Of a DNA stretch of 16,427 bases, positions 1 through 6,884 are shown piece by piece. Source of the DNA: Chloroflexota bacterium. GTDB lineage: Bacteria > Chloroflexota > Anaerolineae > B4-G1. The notes beneath the pieces were generated by a model, which did not search any database, was not told the origin of the DNA, and was given only the letters and a program-made list of their open reading frames with translations. The stretch covers positions 1 through 16,427 of the forward strand of contig JAAEPW010000761.1 of NCBI GenBank assembly GCA_024232355.1, written 5' to 3'. The stretch's first letter is position 1. Each line of letters opens with the position of its first letter. The position numbers and the translations under genes are program-made.

Positions 1-189
1 CAAACATCGTCTCGTCGATGCAAAAAAATCATCGTGGAGCGACCAGAATGTCCTTCGCTGCCAACTTTTCAAGTATGAGCACGTTTTCACCCATAAAACC
101 GGCCAAAATGATAACTTGGCAAGTCGCCCTGCCTTCTAGCTCTGACAAAGCGGTACGACTTTACGAGACAATAGGGCGGTACGACTTTA
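1..189. other. Unassigned DNA, probable remnant
   Basis: I recognise no intact gene here. The minus strand keeps a short open stretch, roughly 150 down to 37, that contains IILAGFMGENVLILEKLA and stops near 37; I cannot place it in a family. The plus strand is open for 69 codons from 18, but it has no ribosome binding site, its composition is poor and it runs across the 19-bp repeat, so I do not call it. The stretch adjoins the decayed rbsC copy and may be debris of an insertion or rearrangement that removed the end of that gene. Confidence 0.4.
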
Positions 190-194
190 CGAGA
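150..194. repeat. 19-bp direct repeat pair
   Basis: GCGGTACGACTTTACGAGA occurs at 150-168 and again, identically, at 176-194, a 26-bp period. The second copy lies exactly where recognisable rbsC homology stops. Closely spaced direct repeats of this size are typical of transposase-binding arrays at the ends of some insertion sequences, IS21-type ends for example, but no transposase is visible, so this origin is only a guess. Confidence 0.6.
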
Positions 195-671
195 TTCGAC
201 ACCTCCTTGTTGCCTCCAACAGCGTAGAATCCGCGCCCCACAAAGGTATGGCTCAAACATAGTGCCCTACCCCCACCATCAACAGGAAAACCACCGCGAC
301 CAGAAGAATACCAAACACTGGTATCATCGCCAACTCGGCAAACGCGGGATTGATGCCACTAATGGGCCGGGTTTTGGTGACACCAAGCGCCACCCCTCCC
401 CCACAAAGACGCGTACACTCAACGTGCTGATGAAAGGACTAATCCCCATCTTTGTCACTAGCAGGCCGTTCATAATGCCAATGATCAGACCGGCCAACAG
501 AGCCGCTCCACTTGCCAAAGCGGGATTCGTAAAACGTTGCAAGCCGATGGCGATCACGCTGGTCAATGCTACGACTTTGCCCACCGAAAGGTCAATTCCT
601 GCAGTGACAATGATAAACGTCATACCAACTGCGATGATGCCATCCGTAGCCACTTGCAATAGGATGTTCTA
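195..671 (-). pseudogene. Decayed RbsC-type sugar ABC permease fragment
   Basis: Minus-strand reading gives the conserved core of an RbsC/XylH-type (CUT2) permease in three frames. From about 668 to 385 it reads NILLQVATDGIIAVGMTF, then AGIDLSVG and ISPFISTLSV. After a one-base shift near 385-400, in a C-rich run, it continues as GVTKTRPISGINPAFAEL and a hydrophobic helix ending GVGHYV near 257. A second shift, just past another C-run, gives LSHTFVGRGFYAVGGNKE down to about 195. The family has about 320 residues; here the first helices are missing, because a TAG stands directly upstream at 669-671, and so is everything after the YAVGGN motif. Both frameshifts need one missing base and both lie by homopolymers, so sequencing error could add to the damage, but truncation at both ends makes it non-functional in any case. 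It probably belonged to a ribose-type transporter that once stood here. Confidence 0.8.
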
Positions 672-716
672 AAGATTGCGCGGTGTCCTTTTGTGACTCA
701 AATTTCTTAAAATCCC

Positions 717-745
717 TTGACAAATCGTAGGTGGTGTGTTACTAT
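717..745 (+). promoter_or_regulatory. Sigma-70 promoter of the LacI-family gene
   Basis: TTGACA at 717-722 and TACTAT at 740-745 are separated by 17 bp, a near-consensus housekeeping promoter. Transcription should start near 752, inside the first palindromic operator, which suggests autorepression by steric block. Confidence 0.8.
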
Positions 746-746
746 A

Positions 747-773
747 GAACCGGTTCCAAATGGAACCGGTTCC
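747..773. promoter_or_regulatory. Paired LacI-family operators
   Basis: Two palindromes with the same core lie directly after the -10 box: GAACCGGTTC at 747-756 and GGAACCGGTTCC at 762-773, centres 16 bp apart. The half-sites between them, 752-767, form a third near-palindrome, GGTTCCAAATGGAACC. The central CG and symmetrical arms are typical of LacI/GalR operators. A related site precedes the kinase gene at 1841-1858, so the adjacent regulator is the natural ligand. Confidence 0.8.
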
Positions 774-803
774 GCACCATTCACTCAAACACCAGGAGGA
801 TTT

Positions 804-1811
804 GTGGCACCCACAACCATTCGTGATGTGGCAAAACGTGCAGGGGTCGGCGTGGGCACTGTGTCTCGTGTGCTCAACGATCACCCGTCGGTGAGGGAGC
901 CGACGCGCCAAAAGGTGCTCCAGGCCATCAGCGAACTCAACTATTCGCCCAACCCTCTCGCCCGCCGTTTGTCCCTGGGCAAAACATTGACGGTTGCCGT
1001 CATCGTGCCTTTCTTTACCCGTCCTTCCTTTGTCGGGCGGCTACGAGGTGTTGAATACACCTTGGCCGACAGTGAGTATGATTTGATTCTCTTTAGCGTA
1101 GAAACGCCTGACCGGCGCGATGCATATTTTCGCAGCGTGCCTCGGCGCGAACGTGCGGATGGTCTACTGATTATTTCCCTATCACCGCACGATGCCGAGG
1201 TGGAGCACTTTTTGCAAGCCGGTGTGCCTACCGTGCTGATTGACGCCTACCATCCTTGCTTGAGCCGGGTCGTGATCGCTGATGTGGATGGCGGACGTAT
1301 GGCGACCCAACACCTCATCGACTTGGGGCATCGCCAGATTGGATACGTGAGCGACTGGGTGGAAAATCCATTCAATTTTGTCTCTAGCCGCGACCGCTAC
1401 CAGGGATATTGCCAAGCGTTGACCCAGGCCGGTATTCCCATCCGGCCTGACTATCATCGCCAGGGGGAATATGGCCGCAAGGAAGCGCGAGAACTGGCGT
1501 TGGATTTGCTCACTATGCCGGATCGACCTACGGCCGTTTTTGCCGCCAGTGACACCCTGGCTATCGGTGTGATGGAAGCAGCCCGCAACATTGGATTAAA
1601 GGTGCCTCAAGACCTTTCCGTCATTGGCTACGACGACATTGAAGTTTCCGAATACCTGCATTTGTCTACCATACGTCAACCTCTCTTTGTGTCGGGTGTC
1701 GAGGGTGTCGAGTTGTTGTTTGACTCTATCGCCACTACCCCATCTGCTCCGCAAGAGGTGATTTTGCCTGTCGAGTTGGTTGCTCGGGGTACTACTGCGT
1801 CCTTGGCCTGA
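804..1811 (+). CDS. LacI-family transcriptional regulator
   Basis: A DNA-binding repressor that probably controls this sugar island. The GTG start at 804 is chosen because AGGAGGA at 794-800 precedes it and the helix-turn-helix then begins at residue 4; a longer open frame from 717 would run through the promoter and operators. The protein has 335 residues, the normal family length. Residues 4-25 (TTIRDVAKRAGVGVGTVSRVLN) are the LacI helix-turn-helix, and NPLARRLS around 52-59 is the hinge helix that inserts at the central CG of operators. The rest is a periplasmic-binding-protein-like sensor with the usual DGLLII, GHRQIGYV, PTAVFAASD and GYDDIE segments. It lies directly upstream of the kinase and transporter genes. 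The effector is unknown; a sugar or sugar phosphate released from the imported substrate is likely. Confidence 0.93.
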   Translation: MAPTTIRDVAKRAGVGVGTVSRVLNDHPSVREPTRQKVLQAISELNYSPNPLARRLSLGKTLTVAVIVPFFTRPSFVGRLRGVEYTLADSEYDLILFSVETPDRRDAYFRSVPRRERADGLLIISLSPHDAEVEHFLQAGVPTVLIDAYHPCLSRVVIADVDGGRMATQHLIDLGHRQIGYVSDWVENPFNFVSSRDRYQGYCQALTQAGIPIRPDYHRQGEYGRKEARELALDLLTMPDRPTAVFAASDTLAIGVMEAARNIGLKVPQDLSVIGYDDIEVSEYLHLSTIRQPLFVSGVEGVELLFDSIATTPSAPQEVILPVELVARGTTASLA

Positions 1812-1833
1812 CAAGTTAGCCAGGTCTTTTTTT
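1805..1833 (+). terminator. Possible weak intrinsic terminator after the regulator
   Basis: GGCCTG at 1805-1810 can pair with CAGGTC at 1821-1826 (six pairs, one G-U) across a 10-base loop, followed by seven Ts at 1827-1833. It overlaps the regulator's stop codon. The stem is short, so termination may be partial. If it works, the kinase gene needs its own promoter, which fits the operator just downstream. Confidence 0.4.
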
Positions 1834-1840
1834 ACCCTGC

Positions 1841-1858
1841 TTTGGAACCGCTTCCAAA
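1841..1858. promoter_or_regulatory. LacI-family operator before the kinase gene
   Basis: TTTGGAACCGCTTCCAAA is a palindrome with the same GGAA-N4-TTCC plan as the two operators at 747-773. It lies 15 bases before the kinase GTG. A weak -10-like TACCCT at 1833-1838 directly precedes it, which copies the promoter-operator geometry at the regulator gene, but I find no convincing -35 at the right distance. Confidence 0.75.
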
Positions 1859-1873
1859 CAAGAGGAGAAATTT

Positions 1874-2878
1874 GTGATTTCAGAACAACCTCGCTCCTTT
1901 GATGTCCTCGCCTTTGGTGAAGCGTTGATTGATCTCATATCGGATCAGATGGTGAGTTCTTTGACAGATGCCGATGGATTTCGTCGCTTTGTCGGCGGCG
2001 AGGTCACCAACGTGGCGCTCAACGTGACCAAATTGGGGGGACGTGCAGCGTTGGTGGCCTGTGTGGGTAATGATGGGTTCGGCAGCTATATTCGCCAGCA
2101 ATTGAGCGGCGGTGGCGTCAACACGGATCATGTGCGTGTGACTTTTAGTGCTTCTACTACTGTCTCGGTGATCGCGCGCCAGACAATGACGCCGGATTTC
2201 ATCATCTATCGGGGAGCTGATGCACGCATTTTTCCTGAAGAGAGTTACCTGGAAGCGATCAAGGCCAGCCGCGTGGTGCACACGTCGGCCTTTGCTCTGT
2301 CGCGCGATCCAGCCCGGTCCACCATTCTCCAGGCGCTCCAGACGGCACGGCAGAGCGGTTGCTTGGTTTCACTGGATCCAAACTATCATCCACACATCTG
2401 GCCAGACGTAACCGACTCGGATTTTTTAGATATATTGGCAAAAGCGTATCAATGGGTGAATGTCACCAAACCATCGTTGGATGATTGTGCTCGTCTTTTT
2501 GGTCCTGGGTTGTCACCAGTCGCGTCTGTCGAGCGATTTTTGGATTGGGGGGCCAAGATTGTGGCTCTGACGATGGGCCGGCAAGGGGTCTTGCTGGCCA
2601 CAGACGACGGCGACTTTTATCACATCAAACCCAGTGACACAGAGGTCGCCGATGTAACGGGGGCAGGCGATGCCTTTTGGGCCGGTCTGTTGACCGCGTT
2701 GCTTGATGATTATTCTCCCAGAGAGGCAGCGTGCTTGGGACAGATCATGGCCCAACTCAAGATCGGAACAGTCGGTCCTATGCCCCAGATGCCCGACCGG
2801 GCTGATCTCTATCGACGGTTAGAAACGGTCAAGTACGAGTTGATCACAAATCCATCTCAAAACTGGAGCGTTGATTAA
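1874..2878 (+). CDS. PfkB-family carbohydrate kinase, fructokinase-like
   Basis: A cytoplasmic ATP-dependent sugar kinase of the ribokinase/PfkB family, probably phosphorylating fructose to fructose-6-phosphate. The GTG start at 1874 follows AGAGGAGA at 1861-1868. The protein has 334 residues, typical of fructokinases. VLAFGEALIDLI at residues 11-22 opens the fold. GGEVTNVALNVTKLGG near 41-56 is the substrate-site segment, with VTN where most members have APAN. DVTGAGDAF carries the anion-hole GAGD at 263-266, with catalytic base D266. NVTKPS near 196-201 matches the family's N-x-x-(K/N)-P region. It follows a LacI-type operator and precedes the transporter genes. The context, a GH-J enzyme and a GH13_18 phosphorylase that both release fructose or its phosphate, supports fructose. 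2-keto-3-deoxygluconate, other ketoses, or a fructosyl disaccharide remain possible. Confidence 0.88.
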   Translation: MISEQPRSFDVLAFGEALIDLISDQMVSSLTDADGFRRFVGGEVTNVALNVTKLGGRAALVACVGNDGFGSYIRQQLSGGGVNTDHVRVTFSASTTVSVIARQTMTPDFIIYRGADARIFPEESYLEAIKASRVVHTSAFALSRDPARSTILQALQTARQSGCLVSLDPNYHPHIWPDVTDSDFLDILAKAYQWVNVTKPSLDDCARLFGPGLSPVASVERFLDWGAKIVALTMGRQGVLLATDDGDFYHIKPSDTEVADVTGAGDAFWAGLLTALLDDYSPREAACLGQIMAQLKIGTVGPMPQMPDRADLYRRLETVKYELITNPSQNWSVD

Positions 2879-2950
2879 CTCACTAGAGTAGATCGGTGAG
2901 GAACGAATTGAGCATGGAAAAAATCGCAGCTGCGTTCCATTCGTAAATTG

Positions 2951-2960
2951 AGGAGGTGAT
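2951..2960 (+). promoter_or_regulatory. Orphan perfect Shine-Dalgarno sequence in the leader
   Basis: AGGAGGTGAT is a ten-base match to the anti-Shine-Dalgarno tail of 16S rRNA, stronger than any start-associated site in this window, yet no start codon stands 5-12 bases downstream. The binding-protein gene uses its own GAGGAGGA at 3023-3030. The rest of the 159-base gap (2879-3037) contains the palindrome CGCAGCTGCG at 2925-2934 flanked by ATGGAA and TTCCAT (2914-2919 and 2935-2940), which could be a regulator site. I see no convincing promoter in the gap. Confidence 0.5.
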
Positions 2961-3037
2961 ATAGGAAAAAGTATTTTATCGAGTGATGTTAATTGATTTC
3001 AAAGATAGACAAAGATATACCTGAGGAGGAAAATCAA

Positions 3038-5602
3038 ATGAAGAACAGAACATTATGGTCACTTTTGGGTTTGTTGGTCATTGTCAGCATTCTGGCAGTG
3101 GCTTGTGGCCCCAAACCCACCAAAGTCCCCACAGAAGTGCCGCCAGCCGCCGATGATGAGGAAGCGACACCCGGTGAGGCCACGGTACTAAGTCTGTGGT
3201 ATCACGGAGCAGGTAACGACGAGGAACGCTCAGTAATCATGCAGATCATTGAGGATTTCAATGCTTCGCAAGATGAGTATGCAGTCGAGATCCAAGACTT
3301 TCCGCAGGCCAGCTATAACGAATCTATCGTAGCGGCTGCCCTAGCAGGCGATCTCCCCGACATCATCGATATGGATGGACCGGTGATGCCCAACTGGGCC
3401 TGGTCTGGCTATCTCGCACCGCTCGATCTTTCCGCAGGTGCGCTCGATGGTTTCCTGCCCGGCGCGATCGGAGAGTGGGATGGACAGATCTACTCGGTTG
3501 GTCTGTGGGATGCGGCCAAGGCGATGTACGCCCGCCGCTCGGTGCTAGAGGCGAACGGGATTCGTATCCCCTCACTCGACGAGCCGTGGACACTTGAAGA
3601 GTTTGATGGCGCACTTGAAACTCTGCAAGCCACCGGCGAGTTTGACTATGCCTTTGACCCCGGAATGGCCTGGACCGGCGAATGGTATCCGTATGCCTTT
3701 TCGCCCTTTCTGCAGAGTTTCGGTGGTGACATCATCGACCGCTCCAACTATCTGACCGCTGAAGGCGTTCTCAACGGCGATGAAGCTGTTGCCTTTGGTG
3801 AGTGGTGGCAGAGCTTGTTTGAACGAGGATTGGCCCCAGGCACGTCTCAAGACGGTGCCGACCGTGACACTGGCTTTATCGACGGCAAGTATGCGCTCCA
3901 GTGGAATGGCAACTGGGCAGCTGTCGCGGCGCTCGAAGCCCACGGCGATGACTTGTTGTTCCTGCCGTCGCCCAATTTCGGCCACGGCCCAAAGATCGGT
4001 GCCGGATCTTGGCAGTTTGGCATCTCGGCAGACAGCGAGCACCCAGATGGAGCCAATGCTTTCATCGAGTTCGCTATCCAGGAAAAATACTCGGCAGCGT
4101 TCTCCGACGTGCTTGGCCTGGCGCCGACAACACTGAGTGCAGCAGCTCTCACAAAAAGCTACGCGCCAGGTGCCCCGCTCGAGGTGTTCTTTGGTCTCAG
4201 CCAGGCGCAGGCCATGATCCGGCCTCCCACGCCCGCTTACCTGTCGGCTGCCCTCACCTTTGAGAAGGCTATGGCAGACATCGCCAACGGGGCTGATGTC
4301 GTGAATGCTCTTGACGCCGCCGTCGACGAGATCAACGCCGATATCCAGGCCAATGATGGATACGGATTCACTGGTGAGGTTATGCCGCCACCGGCCGACG
4401 ACGCCACGGCATTAAGTCTGTGGTATCACGGAGCAGGCAACGACGAGGAACGCTCGGTGATCATGCAGATCATCGGGGACTTTAATACTTCGCAAGGTGA
4501 GTATGTGATCGAGATCCAGGACTTTCCGCAGGCCAGCTACAACGAATCTATCGTCGCGGCTGCCCTGGCGGGTGATCTGCCCGACATCATCGATATGGAC
4601 GGGCCAGTGATGCCCAACTGGGCTTGGTCCGGCTACCTGACACCGCTCAATCTTTCTGCTGGTGCTCTGGATGGTTTCTTGCCCGGCGCGATCGGAGAGT
4701 GGGACGGGCAGGTCTACTCGGTCGGTTTGTGGGACGCCGCCAAGGCGATATACGCCCGCCGCTCGGTGCTAGAAGCGAACGGGATCCGCATCCCCTCCCT
4801 CGATGAGCCATGGACGTTTGAAGAGTTCGATGGTGCACTTGTAACCCTGCAAGCGACCGGCGAGTTTGACTATGCCTTTGACCCCGGAATGGCTTGGACC
4901 GGCGAGTGGTATCCGTATGCCTTTTCGCCCTTTTTGCAGAGTTTCGGCGGCGACATCATCGACCGCTCGACCTACTTGAGTGCTGAAGGCGTGCTCAACG
5001 GCGACGAAGCTATCGCCTTTGGCGAGTGGTGGCAGAGCCTGTTTGAGCGAGGTCTGGCTCCCGGCACATCTCAAGACGGTGCCGACCGTGACACCGGTTT
5101 CATCGACGGCAAATATGCGCTCCAGTGGAACGGCAACTGGGCAGCTGTCGCAGCGCTCGACGCACACGGCGATGACTTGCTTTTCCTGCCAGCGCCTGAT
5201 TTTGGCCACGGTCCCAAGATCGGTGCCGCATCTTGGCAGTTTGGCATCTCGGCAGACAGTGAGCACCCAGATGGGGCCAATGCGTTCATCGAGTTCGCCA
5301 TCCAGGAAAAATACTCGGCAATGTTCTCCGACGTGAACGGCCTAGCGCCGACAACGTTGAGCGCAGCAACGCTCACAGAAAACTATGCGCCAGGTGCCCC
5401 GCTCGAGGTTTTCTTTGGTCTCAGCCAGGCACAGGCCATGATACGCCCTCCCACGCCAGCTTATCTGTCGGCTGCCCTCACTTTTGAGAAGGCTATGGCG
5501 GACATCGCCAACGGAGCCGATGTGGTGAATGCCCTTGACGCTGCCGTCGACGAGATCGACGCCGATATCGAGGCCAACGGTGGTTACGGATTCGGCGAAT
5601 AA
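3038..5602 (+). CDS. Dual-domain sugar ABC transporter substrate-binding lipoprotein
   Basis: A membrane-anchored solute-binding protein for carbohydrate uptake, of the CUT1/SBP_bac_1 type, but with two complete binding domains in one chain. ATG 3038 is chosen because GAGGAGGA at 3023-3030 precedes it and a lipoprotein signal begins at once: MKNRTLW, a hydrophobic stretch, then LAVAC with lipidated Cys23. A proline- and acid-rich linker covers 24-50. Domain 1 is residues 51-444 and domain 2 is 459-852, each about 394 residues, joined by a short linker (TGEVMPPPADD). By eye they differ at about 26 positions, near 93% identity. Both keep LSLWYHGAG, the LPDIIDMDGP cleft segment and the aromatic WNGNWAAVAAL region. 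A usual family member has 400-450 residues. It is followed by two CUT1 permeases. DNA changes between copies are often synonymous, so both seem maintained. Ligand unknown; sucrose or another fructosyl sugar is inferred from neighbours. Confidence 0.93.
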   Translation: MKNRTLWSLLGLLVIVSILAVACGPKPTKVPTEVPPAADDEEATPGEATVLSLWYHGAGNDEERSVIMQIIEDFNASQDEYAVEIQDFPQASYNESIVAAALAGDLPDIIDMDGPVMPNWAWSGYLAPLDLSAGALDGFLPGAIGEWDGQIYSVGLWDAAKAMYARRSVLEANGIRIPSLDEPWTLEEFDGALETLQATGEFDYAFDPGMAWTGEWYPYAFSPFLQSFGGDIIDRSNYLTAEGVLNGDEAVAFGEWWQSLFERGLAPGTSQDGADRDTGFIDGKYALQWNGNWAAVAALEAHGDDLLFLPSPNFGHGPKIGAGSWQFGISADSEHPDGANAFIEFAIQEKYSAAFSDVLGLAPTTLSAAALTKSYAPGAPLEVFFGLSQAQAMIRPPTPAYLSAALTFEKAMADIANGADVVNALDAAVDEINADIQANDGYGFTGEVMPPPADDATALSLWYHGAGNDEERSVIMQIIGDFNTSQGEYVIEIQDFPQASYNESIVAAALAGDLPDIIDMDGPVMPNWAWSGYLTPLNLSAGALDGFLPGAIGEWDGQVYSVGLWDAAKAIYARRSVLEANGIRIPSLDEPWTFEEFDGALVTLQATGEFDYAFDPGMAWTGEWYPYAFSPFLQSFGGDIIDRSTYLSAEGVLNGDEAIAFGEWWQSLFERGLAPGTSQDGADRDTGFIDGKYALQWNGNWAAVAALDAHGDDLLFLPAPDFGHGPKIGAASWQFGISADSEHPDGANAFIEFAIQEKYSAMFSDVNGLAPTTLSAATLTENYAPGAPLEVFFGLSQAQAMIRPPTPAYLSAALTFEKAMADIANGADVVNALDAAVDEIDADIEANGGYGFGE
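3182..5593 (+). repeat. In-frame 1,224-bp tandem gene duplication
   Basis: Copy 1 (3182-4369) and copy 2 (4406-5593) align without gaps at a constant offset of 1,224 bp, that is 408 codons. About one base in ten differs over the first 200 positions compared by eye, and many of the changes are at third codon positions. A 36-base linker separates the copies. The constant frame and scattered substitutions indicate an established duplication rather than a duplicated assembly segment. Confidence 0.95.
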
Positions 5603-5632
5603 GAATTCGACGAATGGGAATTCGGTGAATGA
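5588..5632 (+). repeat. Three 15-bp tandem repeats across the stop codon
   Basis: GGATTCGGCGAATAA (5588-5602), GAATTCGACGAATGG (5603-5617) and GAATTCGGTGAATGA (5618-5632) are successive variants of one 15-bp unit. The first ends in the binding protein's TAA and the third in TGA, all in one frame, so readthrough of TAA would add only EFDEWEFGE. It looks like slippage growth of the C-terminal tail. Confidence 0.85.
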
Positions 5633-5642
5633 ATCATAAGGT

Positions 5643-5680
5643 GAGAGCAAGCGACCTTTCTGTTTCAGGTGCTTGCTCTC
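5643..5680 (+). promoter_or_regulatory. First intercistronic hairpin after the binding protein
   Basis: GAGAGCAAGC at 5643-5652 pairs perfectly with GCTTGCTCTC at 5671-5680; inside, ACCT and AGGT add four more pairs after a one-base bulge. No T-run follows, so it is not a classical terminator. Hairpins here often protect the 3' end of binding-protein mRNA and keep the permeases at lower expression. Confidence 0.8.
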
Positions 5681-5685
5681 GCCTC

Positions 5686-5727
5686 GGCTGTGGGCGGAAA
5701 CTTTTGCTGGATATTCCGCCCACAGCC
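5686..5727 (+). promoter_or_regulatory. Second intercistronic hairpin before the permeases
   Basis: GGCTGTGGGCGGAA at 5686-5699 pairs perfectly over 14 bases with TTCCGCCCACAGCC at 5714-5727, with a 14-base loop. It lies six bases after the first hairpin. A tract CTTGCCCCGC follows, with no uridine run, so mRNA stabilisation or processing is more likely than complete termination. Confidence 0.85.
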
Positions 5728-5762
5728 CTTGCCCCGCAATTCTAAAATCGTAAGGAGGTATA

Positions 5763-6884
5763 ATGACTACCACAACCAAGGCCAAGGTCCCTTCATCGCC
5801 GCGTAGACTCAAAGACCGGCAACAGGAAGCTCGGGCCGGTTGGCTGATGGCCAGTCCAGCGATCGTGCTTTTGGCGGGATTTCTAATCATTCCGTTTATT
5901 CTGGCGTTTGTCCTTGCATTCACTAACCAACGGCTCATCTCCCCCAACCCCACAGAGTATGTTGGATTCCGCAACTTTTCCCGGTTACTGACGCTACGGC
6001 CTATGACCCTCGATCCCATTGTTGACGAGGCGAGCGGTGCACTGGTACTTGACGAGGAAGGGAATCCCACCTATCCACGCACGCGTGAATTCACTCGTAA
6101 CAACCCCGAGTACCCCCAATACGACGGCCTCCAGGAATGGAAGTCCTGGAACTGGGGCGATACCCGGTGGGTGTTATTGGCCGGTGACACCGTGTTCATG
6201 AAATCGTTGGTTAACACTTTTGTCTTTGCCCTGTTCGTTGTACCGATTCAGGGTGGACTGGGCCTGCTTTTGGCCCTGATCATCAACCAACGGACGCCCG
6301 GGGTCAACATCTTTCGCACCGTTTACTTTATGCCGGTTGTCGTCTCGATGGTTGTTGTTTCGCTTCTCTGGCGCTTTATTTACGATGGGCAAAATGGTCT
6401 CCTCAACACAGTCCTCGGTTTTATAACCTTTGGTGGCTTTGAGCCGGTTGACTGGCTTGGTGATTCCGCAACTGCCTTGGGGGCGGTTATAACGATGTCG
6501 ATCTGGCAGGGAGTTGGCTTTCACATGGTGATTTGGCTGGCCGGATTGCAGACCATTCCCTTTTCTCTATATGAAGCCGCCTCAGTCGCAGGTGCCAATG
6601 CTTGGCAACAATTCAGACACGTCACCTGGCCCAGTCTCTACAACACTGCGGTGTTTGTGCTGGTCACCATCACTATGCAGGCCTTTGGGCTTTTCACGCA
6701 GATTGACGTGATGACCCGGGGCGGCCCCCTGGATTCGACCACGACCGTCATCTTTCAAGCCGTCCAGAAAGGTTTCGAAAAACAAGATATTGCCTACGGT
6801 TCGGCGATCTCTGTTGTATTCTTTATTATGGTATTGACCGTGGCGCTCATTCAGCGCTACGCGACGCGGGAGGAAAGCGTATGA
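5763..6884 (+). CDS. CUT1 sugar ABC transporter permease, MalF-type
   Basis: An integral membrane subunit that forms the sugar channel with the next gene's product. ATG 5763 follows AAGGAGGT at 5752-5759. The protein has 373 residues, longer than the usual 290-310. TM1 lies near 27-50 (LMASPAIVLLAGFLIIPF). The conserved VGFRNFSRLL follows near 61-70. About 65 extra residues, rich in acidic, proline and tryptophan residues (around 71-138), stand before TM2, roughly where MalF of enteric bacteria carries its periplasmic P2 loop. The ATPase-contacting EAA loop is YEAASVAGANAWQQFRHVTW, with E271 and G277. Its stop overlaps the next start by four bases, so the two are translationally coupled. The matching ATPase is not in the window. 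Substrate is inferred from neighbours only. Confidence 0.93.
   Translation: MTTTTKAKVPSSPRRLKDRQQEARAGWLMASPAIVLLAGFLIIPFILAFVLAFTNQRLISPNPTEYVGFRNFSRLLTLRPMTLDPIVDEASGALVLDEEGNPTYPRTREFTRNNPEYPQYDGLQEWKSWNWGDTRWVLLAGDTVFMKSLVNTFVFALFVVPIQGGLGLLLALIINQRTPGVNIFRTVYFMPVVVSMVVVSLLWRFIYDGQNGLLNTVLGFITFGGFEPVDWLGDSATALGAVITMSIWQGVGFHMVIWLAGLQTIPFSLYEAASVAGANAWQQFRHVTWPSLYNTAVFVLVTITMQAFGLFTQIDVMTRGGPLDSTTTVIFQAVQKGFEKQDIAYGSAISVVFFIMVLTVALIQRYATREESV

Noticed and set aside
262..672. Plus-strand open frame of 136 codons
   Set aside because: Mirror of the decayed RbsC sequence, whose minus-strand translation is clearly the meaningful one.
717..803. Extension of the LacI-family gene upstream of the GTG at 804
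   Set aside because: It would translate the promoter and operators; the ribosome binding site and helix-turn-helix place the start at 804.
2914..2940. ATGGAA...TTCCAT inverted repeat as a fourth LacI operator
   Set aside because: The spacing and centre do not match the GGAA-(4)-TTCC plan of the three good sites.
3038..5602. Assembly error as an explanation of the duplicated binding domain
   Set aside because: The copies differ at many scattered, often synonymous positions and have distinct linkers, which a duplicated read region would not show.
5342..6070. Minus-strand open frame of 242 codons
   Set aside because: It spans the end of the binding protein, both hairpins and the start of the permease, all with clear plus-strand function.
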